This document shows, one piece after another, positions 1-9,112 of a stretch of 64,000 nt of DNA (position 1 is the stretch's first letter; every line of letters starts with the position of its first letter). Made by a program: the position numbers and the translations under genes. Source of the stretch: Marinobacter manganoxydans MnI7-9. GTDB lineage: Bacteria; Pseudomonadota; Gammaproteobacteria; Pseudomonadales; Oleiphilaceae. The stretch covers positions 62,001 through 126,000 of the forward strand of contig NZ_AGTR01000080.1 in NCBI RefSeq assembly GCF_000235625.1, given 5' to 3'. The notes under the pieces are model-generated. The model ran no database searches. It saw nothing but the letters and a program-made list of their open reading frames with translations, and was not told the origin of the DNA.

Positions 1-559
1 GTTGCTGGCTGCGCGCAGCCCAACGGTCCTGGTCCTCGCGGCTGATGTCAAAGCGGCTGACCAGGTCTTCGGTGTGCCACCCGGAGTGCTGATCAGAGAA
101 GGCATCATTGAGCCCGTCGCGCAGCATGCTGTCGTAAATCTCGCCATTGCCCATGCGGTGGCCCCAGCGCCCGTGCAGATCCAGATAGGGCGCAAGATCC
201 ATGTTCTCCATTCCGCCGGCGATAGCACAGTCACGATGCCCGAGCATCACCTCCTGCGCGGCGTTAATCACCGCCTGGGCGCCGGAGCCGCAGACCCGGT
301 TGACCGTCATGGCCGGCACCGACACCGGCAATCCGGCGTGGATCGCAGCCTGGCGCGCCGGATTCATCCTGGCGCCGGCCTGAACCACCTGACCCAGCAC
401 CACACTCTGCACATCGTCGGGGGTCAGGCCCGAGCGGCGCAGGCTCTCGGCGATGGCAGTAGCACCGAGGTCGGGTGCCGGTATGGCCTTGAGTGTGCCA
501 CCGTAGGTACCGATGGCTGTGCGTACCGGGGCGCAGAGAACGACGTTGGATTCTTTCAT
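1..559 (-). CDS. Acetyl-CoA acetyltransferase (thiolase), N-terminal part, cut by window edge
   Basis: About 186 codons are present; the rest lies left of the window. The translation opens MKESNVVLCAPVRTAIGTYG and carries the thiolase nucleophile segment VCGSGAQAV near residue 88, followed by AGGMENM, all typical of biosynthetic or degradative thiolases that condense or cleave acetoacetyl-CoA type substrates. The start ATG overlaps the stop of the upstream DUF3141 gene in an ATGA arrangement, so the two are very likely co-transcribed and translationally coupled. Pairing with a PHA-synthase-like hydrolase suggests short-chain acyl-CoA or polyhydroxyalkanoate metabolism, but this is inference. 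The family is certain; the substrate is not. Confidence 0.93.
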   Translation of the reverse strand, partial: MKESNVVLCAPVRTAIGTYGGTLKAIPAPDLGATAIAESLRRSGLTPDDVQSVVLGQVVQAGARMNPARQAAIHAGLPVSVPAMTVNRVCGSGAQAVINAAQEVMLGHRDCAIAGGMENMDLAPYLDLHGRWGHRMGNGEIYDSMLRDGLNDAFSDQHSGWHTEDLVSRFDISREDQDRWAARSQQ

Positions 560-2316
560 GATTGATCACCTCGCGTATCTGTTTTGTCCTTGCCGGGCCA
601 TAACCCGCCATAGAGCCTTTTAAACGCCATCTCGAAGACACTGTCGCGGGCCGTGCCCGCAAGCGTCAGTGCCGAGGCGATGGAGTCGCTCATTGACGTC
701 TCCCATTGCCGATAGGGGTTACTGCTATTGACCGGCGTTGGCCTGGTCTCCATCCTCTCGGCCAGCCACTTGACCCCGCCCATCCAGGGCGCGAAGCGCT
801 CCGAGAACATCAGGCGGCTGGTTCTTGCCGGATGCAGTTGGCGCAGCATCTCGGCCGACCAGGGGGTGGTGACCCGCCGTACCCAGGGCCCGGCAAAGGT
901 CTCGTAGAGGGCCACATTGCGCCTGGAGAGGGCTTTTACGCGCTCGAACTCCGGTGCCTGGTCCGGGTACTCCAGATCTTCCACCTGACGTTCCTCGAAA
1001 CGCACCTGGAACTGGGGCTTGTGACAGTCCGGGTCGCCGGTGGGATTGTCTATCTTCATCTCGTAGAGCCCGGGGGCAAGGTCATTGAGATCGCCGACGC
1101 TCTCGAGGATCGCCCGGTGCTCCAGCCGTGCGACCTTGGCGGAAACGAAGATTCCCAGATGGCCAACGTGTGGGTTGATCAGGTAGACGATGCGCTGGCC
1201 AGCGGCCTTGAGTGCCTTGGTGTCCGGGTACACCGCGGGGATCCAGTTGAGCGCCTGGTGCGGTGGGGTGATGTTGTCTCCACTGGAGGCGAAGATCACC
1301 AGCGGGTTGCGGATGCGCTTGAGGTCAACGGTGCAACCGGGATGGACTTCAAACTCGCCACGCTCCAGCTTGTTACCGATGAAGAGATTCTCGACGATAG
1401 CAACAATCTCTTCCTTGCTCAGGCTATAGAAGCCGGTCCACCAACGCTCGAAGTCCAGAAATCGCTCGCGCTGACCGTCGATGTCGGCAAACAACTGGTA
1501 GTCCTTCTGCCACAAGGTATTTGCCGGCTTGAGGGATTCGAAGTTGGCCGCCAGATGGGCGCCATCAAAGCGCCCGCCCCCCAGGTCCGCCAGCAGGTGC
1601 GTCACCCAGGCGCCGCCCAGCAGCCCGCCGGCGAGGCGCATGGGATTAACGCCGGATTCGCCGGACCAGTAGGACAGCGGTGAGCCGTTAAGCACCGCCG
1701 GCCCGACCAGGCCCTCACAATCAGCCGAGAGCAGTGCGATGGCCCATCCCGCCTGGCAGTTGCCGTAGAGCACCGGCGGCATGCCGGGATGGCGCTCGGC
1801 CAGCGTCTCGACGAAGCGCCGCAGTACGTTTAACACGTCCTCCAGCGTCTGCCCGGGCATGGGCTCGGGGAAGAAGATCGCGAAATAGACCGGGTGCCCC
1901 TCGTGGAGTGCCATGCCTACTTCGGAATCTTGCTTGAAACCGCCGATGCCGGGGCCATGACCGGCGCGCGGATCGACGATCATCACCGGCGGTTTGGTCT
2001 CGTCAAGGCAGTCTTCCAGACAGTCCTCGCCGACCCGGGTGATACGTAGCAGGGCATAATTGGCGGGGCGCTCCAGTCGGCGGCCGTCCAGGATCATTTC
2101 ATAGTCGAAGTCGAGTAGCGGTGGCTTGCCGGCCTGCTCATGCTCGAGCATGTTATTGGCTCGCTCGCGCAGGGTGTCCAGGTAGCGCACCCAGCGCCGC
2201 CACAGGTCGGTCTGGTAGGCGAACAGTTCCGCCGCCGGGTTGCTCTGGATGGTGGCCTGTTTGTCAGACCTGACCATCGGGTCGGGCCCCTTGTCTCTCG
2301 TTAGCTTGGTATTCAT
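556..2316 (-). CDS. DUF3141 alpha/beta-hydrolase, PHA-synthase-like
   Basis: A 586-residue protein of the DUF3141 family, related to the poly(3-hydroxyalkanoate) synthase fold. The lipase-box-like element is GNCQAG near residue 187, with cysteine in the nucleophile position as in PhaC. A later SSGDNITPP acid loop and a PHVGHLGIFVS histidine segment complete a Cys-Asp-His triad. No signal peptide or membrane segment is seen. It lies directly upstream of a thiolase with a 4-base ATGA overlap, which supports a role on hydroxyacyl or acyl thioesters. Proteins of this family are often annotated only as DUF3141; whether it polymerises anything is unknown. The start chosen is the first ATG; its ribosome binding site is weak. 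Confidence 0.85.
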   Translation of the reverse strand: MNTKLTRDKGPDPMVRSDKQATIQSNPAAELFAYQTDLWRRWVRYLDTLRERANNMLEHEQAGKPPLLDFDYEMILDGRRLERPANYALLRITRVGEDCLEDCLDETKPPVMIVDPRAGHGPGIGGFKQDSEVGMALHEGHPVYFAIFFPEPMPGQTLEDVLNVLRRFVETLAERHPGMPPVLYGNCQAGWAIALLSADCEGLVGPAVLNGSPLSYWSGESGVNPMRLAGGLLGGAWVTHLLADLGGGRFDGAHLAANFESLKPANTLWQKDYQLFADIDGQRERFLDFERWWTGFYSLSKEEIVAIVENLFIGNKLERGEFEVHPGCTVDLKRIRNPLVIFASSGDNITPPHQALNWIPAVYPDTKALKAAGQRIVYLINPHVGHLGIFVSAKVARLEHRAILESVGDLNDLAPGLYEMKIDNPTGDPDCHKPQFQVRFEERQVEDLEYPDQAPEFERVKALSRRNVALYETFAGPWVRRVTTPWSAEMLRQLHPARTSRLMFSERFAPWMGGVKWLAERMETRPTPVNSSNPYRQWETSMSDSIASALTLAGTARDSVFEMAFKRLYGGLWPGKDKTDTRGDQS

Positions 2317-2847
2317 AGTCGTTTTAGCTCTCAGTGTCAGGATATGGTTTGGTTAAGCTGGTTCTGCGAGGCGCAGCCGGATTGCCAGCCAAGCGAAGAT
2401 GAACACCCCCAACTGTTTTGCCCAGTATGAAACCGAGGGCCACCCCGAGGAAGACATTGCCAAAATCCGCACTTCAATCTCTCACCGCGATACGGGAATC
2501 TGCTCGACCCATGGGCCAGAACAGGACGAGGTGAAAGCGTGTAGCTTTCGGCTCTTGCTAACCGTTAGTGTCCAGTCTATGTGATCAAGCTGAATCTAGA
2601 CTGAACACATACTTCCTGCCCGGAAATGGTTATGAGGCAATATCAGCGGTTGATCAACCCCCGACCGTGCCGCCGTCGCAAGCTGGCGCCCAGGTCATTG
2701 ACAGCGGGTGGGCACTTCTGAAACCGTGCGGAGCCATAGATGGCGGAGCCGAGCATACAGGGACGTATTCACAGCGTGTTTCAGAAGCGCCTGCCCGCGC
2801 CCGCTCAGAGTCAGAGCAAAAATACTAAAGAGACTGCGAGTACCAGG
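2317..2847. other. Intergenic region without a gene
   Basis: This 531-base stretch separates the divergent DUF3141 and DUF445 genes. Short open frames cross it, but none has a ribosome binding site, recognisable motif or sensible composition. The only clear structure is the hairpin repeat at 2704-2798. Promoters for both flanking genes must lie here; I could not pick convincing boxes. Confidence 0.5.
2704..2798. repeat. Dispersed hairpin repeat, copy 1 (TACAGGGACGTA loop family)
   Basis: Arms at 2704-2724 and 2778-2798 are inverted copies over 21 bases with three mismatches; the innermost 10 bases (CTTCTGAAAC and its complement) pair perfectly. The loop holds GAGCCATAGATGGC and TACAGGGACGTA. 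The same loop words and arm layout recur at 34572-34687 between nosD and nosZ. This points to a dispersed non-coding element, perhaps a terminator or RNA-processing hairpin. Confidence 0.75.
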
Positions 2848-4077
2848 ATGACAAGCCTGCTAAACACCCAAGAATTCTGGCAATATCTCAGTATCCCGGT
2901 GATTGCCGCCCTGATCGGCTGGAGCACCAACTGGCTCGCCATCAAGATGACCTTCTACCCCCTGGAATTCATCGGCAAACCACCGCTACTGGGCTGGCAA
3001 GGCATTATTCCCTCCAAGGCGCGAAAAATGGCGGCCATCAGCGTCGATGCCACCATTTCAAAGATCGGCACCGTTCGGGAGATCTTCCAGCAGATCGATC
3101 CAAAAGTCCTCGCCACCCATATCGTTCACTCCGTCGAACCCCGCATCGAAGAATATGTGGATGAGATGATGCTCAAGGAATACCCCACCTTCTGGGAAAA
3201 CCTGCCGGCCTCGGCCCGGAAGATGGTCTACGATCGCGTCCGCAAATCCACGCCTCAGCTGGTGGACAATCTGGTGGAAGACGTGTCCGACAACATCGAG
3301 GACCTGCTGGATATCAAGGGCATGGTCATCGAGCGCCTGGCCGCCGACAAGGAGCTGCTGAACCGGATCTTTATTGAATGCGGCGAGGTGGAATTCCGGT
3401 TCATCATCAACTCGGGGCTCTACTTCGGCTTCCTGTTCGGCCTGATCCAGATGGCGGTCTGGTATCTCTACCCGAGCTGGTGGGTGCTTCCCTTCTTCGG
3501 CCTTCTGGTGGGTTGGGCCACCAACTGGATTGCCCTGAACGTGATTTTCCGGCCGCTGCACGCGAAAAAAGTCGGCCCCTTCCGGATTCAGGGCCTGTTC
3601 CTGAAACGCCAGCCGGCCGTGGCGGAGTCCTTCTGTCACATTGTTACCCACGAGATTCTCACCGTTGGCAACATTATCAACGCCATTCTCGACGGCCCCA
3701 AAGGCGACCGCGCCCGCAACATGGTCAAGAAACACATCAAACCGCTGGTGGATGAAACCGCTGGCATGGGCAAGGCGCTGACCCAGATGGCCTTCGGGCC
3801 CACCGGCTTTGCCACCCTCAAGAACAAGGTCGGCGAAAAAGCCATCGAAATATCGCAGACATCGTTCAACAACCCGGTGTTCGAGAAGGACCGGGCCCGG
3901 GCCGTGGAATCCATCATGGTGGAGCGGATGATTGCCCTGTCTTCCGAAGAGTTTCAGGACTTGCTCCGGCCCTGTTTCCAGGAAGATGAGATCAAACTGA
4001 TCCTGGTGGGCGCATTCCTCGGCTTTGGCGCCGGTGTCTGCCAACTGGTGTTCGTGTTCGGGGAGTCGTTCCTGTAA
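2848..4077 (+). CDS. DUF445 family membrane protein
   Basis: A 409-residue protein with the DUF445 hallmark twice: GWSTNWLAIKMTFYPL at about residue 24 and GWATNWIALNVIFRPL at about residue 222. Each is followed by a conserved stretch of similar layout, so the protein looks like an internal duplication. Hydrophobic segments lie near residues 12-30, 187-225 and at the extreme C-terminus (GAFLGFGAGVCQLVFVFG). The middle is long, charged and helical. The frame is open upstream to 2740, but that extension runs through part of the hairpin repeat, so the ATG at 2848 is preferred. The biochemical role of DUF445 proteins is not established. It stands alone between DUF3141 and the HDOD gene. Confidence 0.85.
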   Translation: MTSLLNTQEFWQYLSIPVIAALIGWSTNWLAIKMTFYPLEFIGKPPLLGWQGIIPSKARKMAAISVDATISKIGTVREIFQQIDPKVLATHIVHSVEPRIEEYVDEMMLKEYPTFWENLPASARKMVYDRVRKSTPQLVDNLVEDVSDNIEDLLDIKGMVIERLAADKELLNRIFIECGEVEFRFIINSGLYFGFLFGLIQMAVWYLYPSWWVLPFFGLLVGWATNWIALNVIFRPLHAKKVGPFRIQGLFLKRQPAVAESFCHIVTHEILTVGNIINAILDGPKGDRARNMVKKHIKPLVDETAGMGKALTQMAFGPTGFATLKNKVGEKAIEISQTSFNNPVFEKDRARAVESIMVERMIALSSEEFQDLLRPCFQEDEIKLILVGAFLGFGAGVCQLVFVFGESFL

Positions 4078-4187
4078 ATTCCTGCAATAATTCACGGGCT
4101 TAAAACCTGTGCAAGGATGCGTCGTACATCTATACTCTCGGAAACGGAGGTTCATTACTTCGAACAGGTTCGACCCGGAGGCAACGG

Positions 4188-5237
4188 ATGCCAGGTTTTC
4201 TCTCCTGGATTTCAGGATTATTCGCAACAAAGCAGCCTGCACCGCCGGCTCCGGAAGCGCGGCTGTTCAATCCGTCTCCGGAGAAACCGGCCAACGACAC
4301 TCCGGACACAGGCCCGGAACTCGCCCAACATCTGGAAGACCACTTGTTCTCCTGGCTGCTGGACGCAGAACCCGCAACGCTGCGGGCCGATCTTTCAGTA
4401 TGGGATGAGGTGCTGGAAGAGTTATACAAGCGTCTTACCAACAACCGGATGGAAGAGCTTCCCCGCCAACCCATGAGCCTGCCGATGCTCATGCGGGCCC
4501 TGTCCGATGAATCAACCGACCGCCATCGGCTCACAGAAATCATTCTTGGTGATCCGTCGCTGACCGATCAGCTACTCCAGATTGCCAACAGCCCCTACTT
4601 CCGAACCAGTGATCATGCCATTGAATCGGTAGACCAGGCGGTGTTTGTGCTTGGGGTGGATGGCATCCGGAACGTCATTTCCGCCGCCGTCATGCGCCCC
4701 ATGATGGCGGCGAGGAACAGCCGTGAAGCACTATTTGGCCAGCGCGCCTGGCGCTGGGGTCTGACCTGTGCCCGGGCAGCGGAACTGATCGCAAGAACAC
4801 AGGGCGAGGACACCAGTGCGCACTTCATGGTGGGTTTGCTGCCCTCATTGGCTTACATCACTATCCGTCGGGAATTGCAGCGTATCTGCCGGTCACGCAC
4901 AGCAACTGGTGAACCGGAGCCGGCGCTTATACGCCATGCCCTGGCGAGGTACCAGTGGGCCACCTGCCAGCTACTTGCGAATGAATGGAACCTTCCTCCC
5001 AAGTACCACGCCTATCTCCTGGCGGCAGAACGACCAGCCCCCAGACAGAAGCACACGCCTCTGACCGATGGCATGGTCATTGGTACCCGGGAAGTACTCA
5101 GGCACGCCCACCAGCGGAATCTTGCGGAAGAGGATCTGCCCAAAGTGGTGCGCCTGACCCCGGAGCAAATCAGCAGCGTGCGACAGGCGCTGCAGAAGAT
5201 GCTCCGGGAGGGCGGCCGCTCAACTGTCAGAAGCTGA
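4188..5237 (+). CDS. HDOD domain protein (signal output domain)
   Basis: A 349-residue soluble protein. The region from about residue 85 to 275 has the HDOD pattern: LPMLMRALSDESTDRHRLTEIILGDPSLTDQLLQIANSPYF is the diagnostic start, followed by SVDQAVFVLGVDGIRNVI. The histidines and aspartates of a catalytic HD hydrolase are absent, as is normal for HDOD. These domains act in signalling, often with c-di-GMP or chemotaxis proteins, but no partner is adjacent here. The start is well supported by GGAGG 7 bases upstream. The N-terminal 45 residues are proline-rich and low complexity. The 3' end overlaps the convergent yihY-like gene by 18 bases. Confidence 0.88.
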   Translation: MPGFLSWISGLFATKQPAPPAPEARLFNPSPEKPANDTPDTGPELAQHLEDHLFSWLLDAEPATLRADLSVWDEVLEELYKRLTNNRMEELPRQPMSLPMLMRALSDESTDRHRLTEIILGDPSLTDQLLQIANSPYFRTSDHAIESVDQAVFVLGVDGIRNVISAAVMRPMMAARNSREALFGQRAWRWGLTCARAAELIARTQGEDTSAHFMVGLLPSLAYITIRRELQRICRSRTATGEPEPALIRHALARYQWATCQLLANEWNLPPKYHAYLLAAERPAPRQKHTPLTDGMVIGTREVLRHAHQRNLAEEDLPKVVRLTPEQISSVRQALQKMLREGGRSTVRS

Positions 5238-6581
5238 CACAGGTTCCGCCTGAGCGCGACGCCTGGGCTTCTCCAGGTCATCACCGGCCCGCAACAACTC
5301 AGCGAAGGTTCGCGTTTCCTCCACCTTGCGCGGGCCTATCAATTCGGCAGGGATGACCTTTGGTAACCGGTCAACGATCCGGTCCTCATCGTTGCGCACC
5401 ACTTTCAAAACCTCGCCCACGGTGATCAGATCCAGCGCACGCCCCGGCACAAGTCGATCGCCCTGGCTGCCGGCCAGGCTAAGCAGCCCCGCCCGGATCA
5501 ACTTGTCACTGAGCGCGCGGGTTACTTCGCCTGGCACCCTCAACTGGTGTTCCAACACCTCCTGCTGAGGTGCCGGCTTACCCTCGCTGAAGGGTTTGGC
5601 CACCAGCCACATGGTCGCTAACGCTACATTCTCCTGCAGTTCCGGCGCCAATTGCACTTGCCGGCGCTTGGCCACTGATCCCGGATTCTGCAGATAGAAC
5701 GCCAGGCTGGCACCCAGAAGCAGGATCATCCAGTTCAGATAGATCCAGATCAGCAGGATGATGCCGATGGCGAAACTGGAATAGATTGCTGCGTACTTGG
5801 CAGAGCCCGCCACAAAGGAGGCAAACAGCATTCCGCCTGCCTGCCAGGAAACACCAGCCACCAGACCGCCGATGGCCGCATAACGCAACTTGACCCGGGT
5901 ATTGGGCATGAACACGTAAACGAACGTGAATGCGCCAACCACCAGGAAAAATGGGGTGAAACGGCTGGCAACAAGAATTACTGAACCAAACGGCTCAATT
6001 TCTATGAGCTTCTGGACAATGGTTGAGGAAAAAATGGTGGCGCTGACGCCAATGGCCGAAACCATCAGCAGTGGTCCCACCATGATCACGCTCAGGTAGT
6101 TACTGAAGCGCTGCGCCATGGAGCGCATATCCGGGACGCGCCAGATCATGTTGAAGGAGCGTTCTATTTTCTGCAGCAGGGAAACCACCGTGTAGACCAA
6201 CAACGCCAGCCCCACAGAACCGAGCACTCCGACTTTCATGTTATCGACGAATCCGAGAATCTGCTCGGCGAGCTCTATCCCCTGGGGTCCCAGCGGTTCA
6301 AAGAACTGGAACAGGAACGGCTCCATTCGCTGATGCACTCCCAGCGCCTTCAACACCGAGAAGCTAAGGGCAAGCAGAGGCACGATACTCAGCAGGGTTG
6401 TGTACACAAGACTCATGGCATGGAGAGTCAATTGTCCACTGAGAACATCCCGGGCCATCGCATAGGCAGTGCGGCCGACCTTGTACAACCAGGTCCAGGG
6501 CCAACTCTGGGGCGGATTGGGATTCGCCAGAATCCAGCGCTCAGCTGCCTGAAGCCGGTCTTTTAATTGGAATGAAGCCAC
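5220..6581 (-). CDS. YihY/UPF0761 family inner-membrane protein
   Basis: A 453-residue member of the family once called ribonuclease BN; it is not a nuclease by current knowledge. The N-terminal half has about six membrane segments, including LTLHAMSLVYTTLLSIVPLLA, the conserved LLVYTVVSLLQKIERSFNMIWRVP and the late helix IILLIWIYLNWMILLLGASLAFYLQN. The C-terminal 150 residues are soluble and winged-helix-like, a longer tail than in short family members. The start is GTG at 6581 with AGGA six bases upstream. It is single, convergent with the HDOD gene. Its function is unknown; transport or envelope roles have been proposed for relatives. Confidence 0.87.
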   Translation of the reverse strand: MASFQLKDRLQAAERWILANPNPPQSWPWTWLYKVGRTAYAMARDVLSGQLTLHAMSLVYTTLLSIVPLLALSFSVLKALGVHQRMEPFLFQFFEPLGPQGIELAEQILGFVDNMKVGVLGSVGLALLVYTVVSLLQKIERSFNMIWRVPDMRSMAQRFSNYLSVIMVGPLLMVSAIGVSATIFSSTIVQKLIEIEPFGSVILVASRFTPFFLVVGAFTFVYVFMPNTRVKLRYAAIGGLVAGVSWQAGGMLFASFVAGSAKYAAIYSSFAIGIILLIWIYLNWMILLLGASLAFYLQNPGSVAKRRQVQLAPELQENVALATMWLVAKPFSEGKPAPQQEVLEHQLRVPGEVTRALSDKLIRAGLLSLAGSQGDRLVPGRALDLITVGEVLKVVRNDEDRIVDRLPKVIPAELIGPRKVEETRTFAELLRAGDDLEKPRRRAQAEPVSASDS

Positions 6582-6781
6582 TTTAGGTCCTGTCGTTCCA
6601 TGTTTTGTTCAGATTATCAGTCAGATATCCGGTGTAACCAGAGTATGGCCGATTAACGGCAGTTTGCGAGGGACACACATCCAATATAACCATATCATCA
6701 TTTATTACCTCCTCTTATAACAGATCTTCTGTAAAAAGGCCGCTATTCAAGAAATGGTATTTTCTGACCAGGTATTTTCTT

Positions 6782-8035
6782 ATGCGAATCAAACTTGCTC
6801 TGGGCGTTGCTGCACTTACCGCCTTCTCACCGATGACTGCCCTGGCCACCAACGGCTATTTCAGTCACGGCTACGGCACCATCAGCAAAGGCATGGCCGG
6901 CGCAGGCACTGCGCTGTCCCAGGACAGCATTGCAGCGGCAACCAACCCGGCCGGTATGGCTTTTGTCGGGAACCGGATTGACGGTGGGTTCGAAGTTTTT
7001 TCGCCCCGGCGGGAATACACCGTAGAGGGTCCAGTCTCTCCTCCCCCTGCGTTCTCATTGCAGCCGGGCACATACAAAAGCAGCCGCAACGGTTTCGTTA
7101 TCCCCCACCTGGGCTTTAATCGGGAACTTTCCGACACCACACGTTTCGGGGTTTCAGTGTATGCCAATGGTGGCATGAACACCGACTACTCTGGTGAAAG
7201 TGGCGGGCCTTTCTATGCAGGCCGTACCGGCGTAAACCTCGAACAGCTTTTTATTGCCCCGACCTGGTCCTGGGAGTTCTCCGACAACCAGGCCTTCGGC
7301 ATTTCACCAGTCATTGCCTACCAGCGCTTCGAAGCTGAAGGCCTGCAGAGCTTCGCGCCATTCTCATCAGACCCGGGCGCGCTTTCCAACAACGGCACCG
7401 ACGATGCCTGGGGCTACGGTTACCAGATCGGCTGGCAAGGTGAAATCACCGACACCCTCCGCGGCGGCCTGAGCTGGCGCAACATTCTGAAGATGAACGA
7501 ATTCGACAAATACCGCGGCCTTTTTGCGGAACAGGGCGACTTCGACATTCGCCAGATGTTCAACGCGGGCATCGCCTGGTCCGGACTTGAAAACCACTGG
7601 TTCCTGCTGGATATCCAACACATCCGTTACAGCGAGATCAACAGCGTGGGCAACCCGCTGCTGCCCAATCTGCAGACCGCACAGCTTGGCGATGATAACG
7701 GCGCAGGCTTTGGCTGGGACGACATGACCATCGTCAAGCTGGGTTGGCAGTGGCAGCAAACACCGGCGCATGCCTGGCGGGCCGGCGTCAGCTATGGAGA
7801 GAATCCTATCTCCGACGAAGATGTGCTGTTCAACATCCTGGCGCCGGGCGTTCAGGAGTGGCACTTCACTGGCGGATTCACCCACAGCTTCACCGAAAAC
7901 CTCGATGTCTCTGGCATGGCCTTTTACTCCCCGGCCAAGACAGTGACCGGACCCAACCCACTGGCACCGAACCAGACCATTGATCTGGAAATGTACCAGC
8001 TGGGTGCCTCGGTGAGCGTGGGCTGGAAATACTGA
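6782..8035 (+). CDS. OmpP1/FadL-type outer-membrane transport protein
   Basis: A 417-residue outer-membrane beta-barrel. A signal peptide (MRIKLALGVAALTAFSPMTALA) ends near residue 22. The mature start TNGYFSHGYGTISKGMAGAG and the following DSIAAATNPAGMAFVGNR are the FadL hatch/NPA signature. The chain ends in an aromatic residue (VGWKY) as outer-membrane proteins do. Relatives take up long-chain fatty acids, alkanes or aromatics; in a hydrocarbon- and wax-ester-associated genus a fatty acid or alkane substrate is plausible but unproven. The gene stands alone with a 200-base AT-rich upstream region and a strong terminator after it. Confidence 0.9.
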   Translation: MRIKLALGVAALTAFSPMTALATNGYFSHGYGTISKGMAGAGTALSQDSIAAATNPAGMAFVGNRIDGGFEVFSPRREYTVEGPVSPPPAFSLQPGTYKSSRNGFVIPHLGFNRELSDTTRFGVSVYANGGMNTDYSGESGGPFYAGRTGVNLEQLFIAPTWSWEFSDNQAFGISPVIAYQRFEAEGLQSFAPFSSDPGALSNNGTDDAWGYGYQIGWQGEITDTLRGGLSWRNILKMNEFDKYRGLFAEQGDFDIRQMFNAGIAWSGLENHWFLLDIQHIRYSEINSVGNPLLPNLQTAQLGDDNGAGFGWDDMTIVKLGWQWQQTPAHAWRAGVSYGENPISDEDVLFNILAPGVQEWHFTGGFTHSFTENLDVSGMAFYSPAKTVTGPNPLAPNQTIDLEMYQLGASVSVGWKY

Positions 8036-8054
8036 TCTCCCAAGGCCAGTCTGC

Positions 8055-8079
8055 AAAGCCCCGGATCTTCCGGGGCTTT
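8055..8079. terminator. Bidirectional rho-independent terminator
   Basis: A perfect 10-base stem, AAAGCCCCGG and its complement, closes a 5-base loop; A-tracts and T-tracts flank the GC core on both strands. It sits between the convergent fadL-type gene and the hydroxyacid dehydrogenase and can serve both. Confidence 0.9.
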
Positions 8080-8083
8080 CCTG

Positions 8084-9019
8084 TTACAGCACAGATTTCA
8101 GATTGACAGCGGTGATGCCGACGATCCTCTGCCGCGCTTCCCGACTGGCCCAGGCCGAGTGCGGGGTCATAATCAGATTGGGAATATCGTCCGCCAGCAA
8201 AGGGTTGCCGTTGCGGGGCGGTTCCTCGGTCAACACATCGAAACCGGCACCGCCGATCTCACCGGCGCGCAGCGCGTCCGCAAGCGCCTGTTCGTTTACC
8301 AGGCCTCCGCGGCTGGTGTTGATGAGCAACGAGTCGGGCTTCATCATTTTCAGTTCGCGGGCACCGATCAGATCCCGGGTCTCGTCGGTCAGCAGGCAGT
8401 GCAGCGAGAGCACGTCTGCCTGGGGTAGCAATTCGTCCAGTGGAATTCGCGAATAGCCATCGACCACACCCGGTTCCTGCCCGGGCCGAGCTCCAAGAAG
8501 AACCTTCATACCAAAGGCCGCAGCCCGCTCCGCCACGCCCTGCCCCAGATCACCGTAACCGACAATACCAAGAGTGCGCCCCTCCAGTTCCATGATCGGA
8601 TGATCCATCAGGCAGAACATGTCACTTTTGCCCCATCGCCCTGCCTGGACATCGCGGGTGTAATCCAGAAGCCGAGTGGCCAGTGCCAGCATCAACGCCA
8701 TGGTGTGCTGCGCCACCGTTGAGCGGCCGTAGTTGGTCACGTTCATGACCTTGATGCCGTGATCCTTCGCCGCCGCCTGATCGATGTTATTCAATCCGGT
8801 CGCCACCACGGCGATGGTCTTGAGTTCGGGGCAGGCCTCGAAATGCTCACGGGTGAGCACTACTTTATTGACCAGCACGGTATCGAACCCCCGGATGCGT
8901 TCCAGGATCTGATCCGGCGTGGTCCGATCATACTTTTCCAACCCGCCGGTCACCGACTCGATGGGCGAGAGATCCACATCGTCGCCAAGAGTTTTGGCAT
9001 CAAGAAACACAGCTTTCAT
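8084..9019 (-). CDS. D-2-hydroxyacid dehydrogenase (glycerate/hydroxypyruvate type)
   Basis: A 311-residue NAD(P)-dependent oxidoreductase. The Rossmann motif is VGYGDLGQG (about 153-161). The catalytic set is Arg237 in INTSRGGLV, Glu265/266 in LTEEPP and His287 in MTPHSAW, in the correct order for the D-isomer-specific family. The layout (TGLNNIDQAAAKDHGIKVMNV) is closest to hydroxypyruvate/glycerate dehydrogenases, which reduce hydroxypyruvate or glyoxylate; substrate specificity cannot be read from sequence alone. The frame is open nine codons further upstream, but the ATG at 9019 has AGGAG at good spacing and is preferred. It is divergent from tpm. Confidence 0.9.
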   Translation of the reverse strand: MKAVFLDAKTLGDDVDLSPIESVTGGLEKYDRTTPDQILERIRGFDTVLVNKVVLTREHFEACPELKTIAVVATGLNNIDQAAAKDHGIKVMNVTNYGRSTVAQHTMALMLALATRLLDYTRDVQAGRWGKSDMFCLMDHPIMELEGRTLGIVGYGDLGQGVAERAAAFGMKVLLGARPGQEPGVVDGYSRIPLDELLPQADVLSLHCLLTDETRDLIGARELKMMKPDSLLINTSRGGLVNEQALADALRAGEIGGAGFDVLTEEPPRNGNPLLADDIPNLIMTPHSAWASREARQRIVGITAVNLKSVL

Positions 9020-9112
9020 ACTTTTCTCCTGAATCCAGATGGCCACAGATTAGGGTAGACTTGGTTAAACGTCCAAAACTCAACATGTCCAAGTACGAAC
9101 AGGGTATGAACC

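Noticed and set aside
2399-2828. Short plus-strand frames (61 and 86 codons) in the 531-base gap
   Set aside because: No ribosome site, no motif, and the second runs into the hairpin repeat.
3058-4242. 394-codon minus-strand frame
   Set aside because: Antisense to the DUF445 gene, with His/Gln-rich shadow composition.
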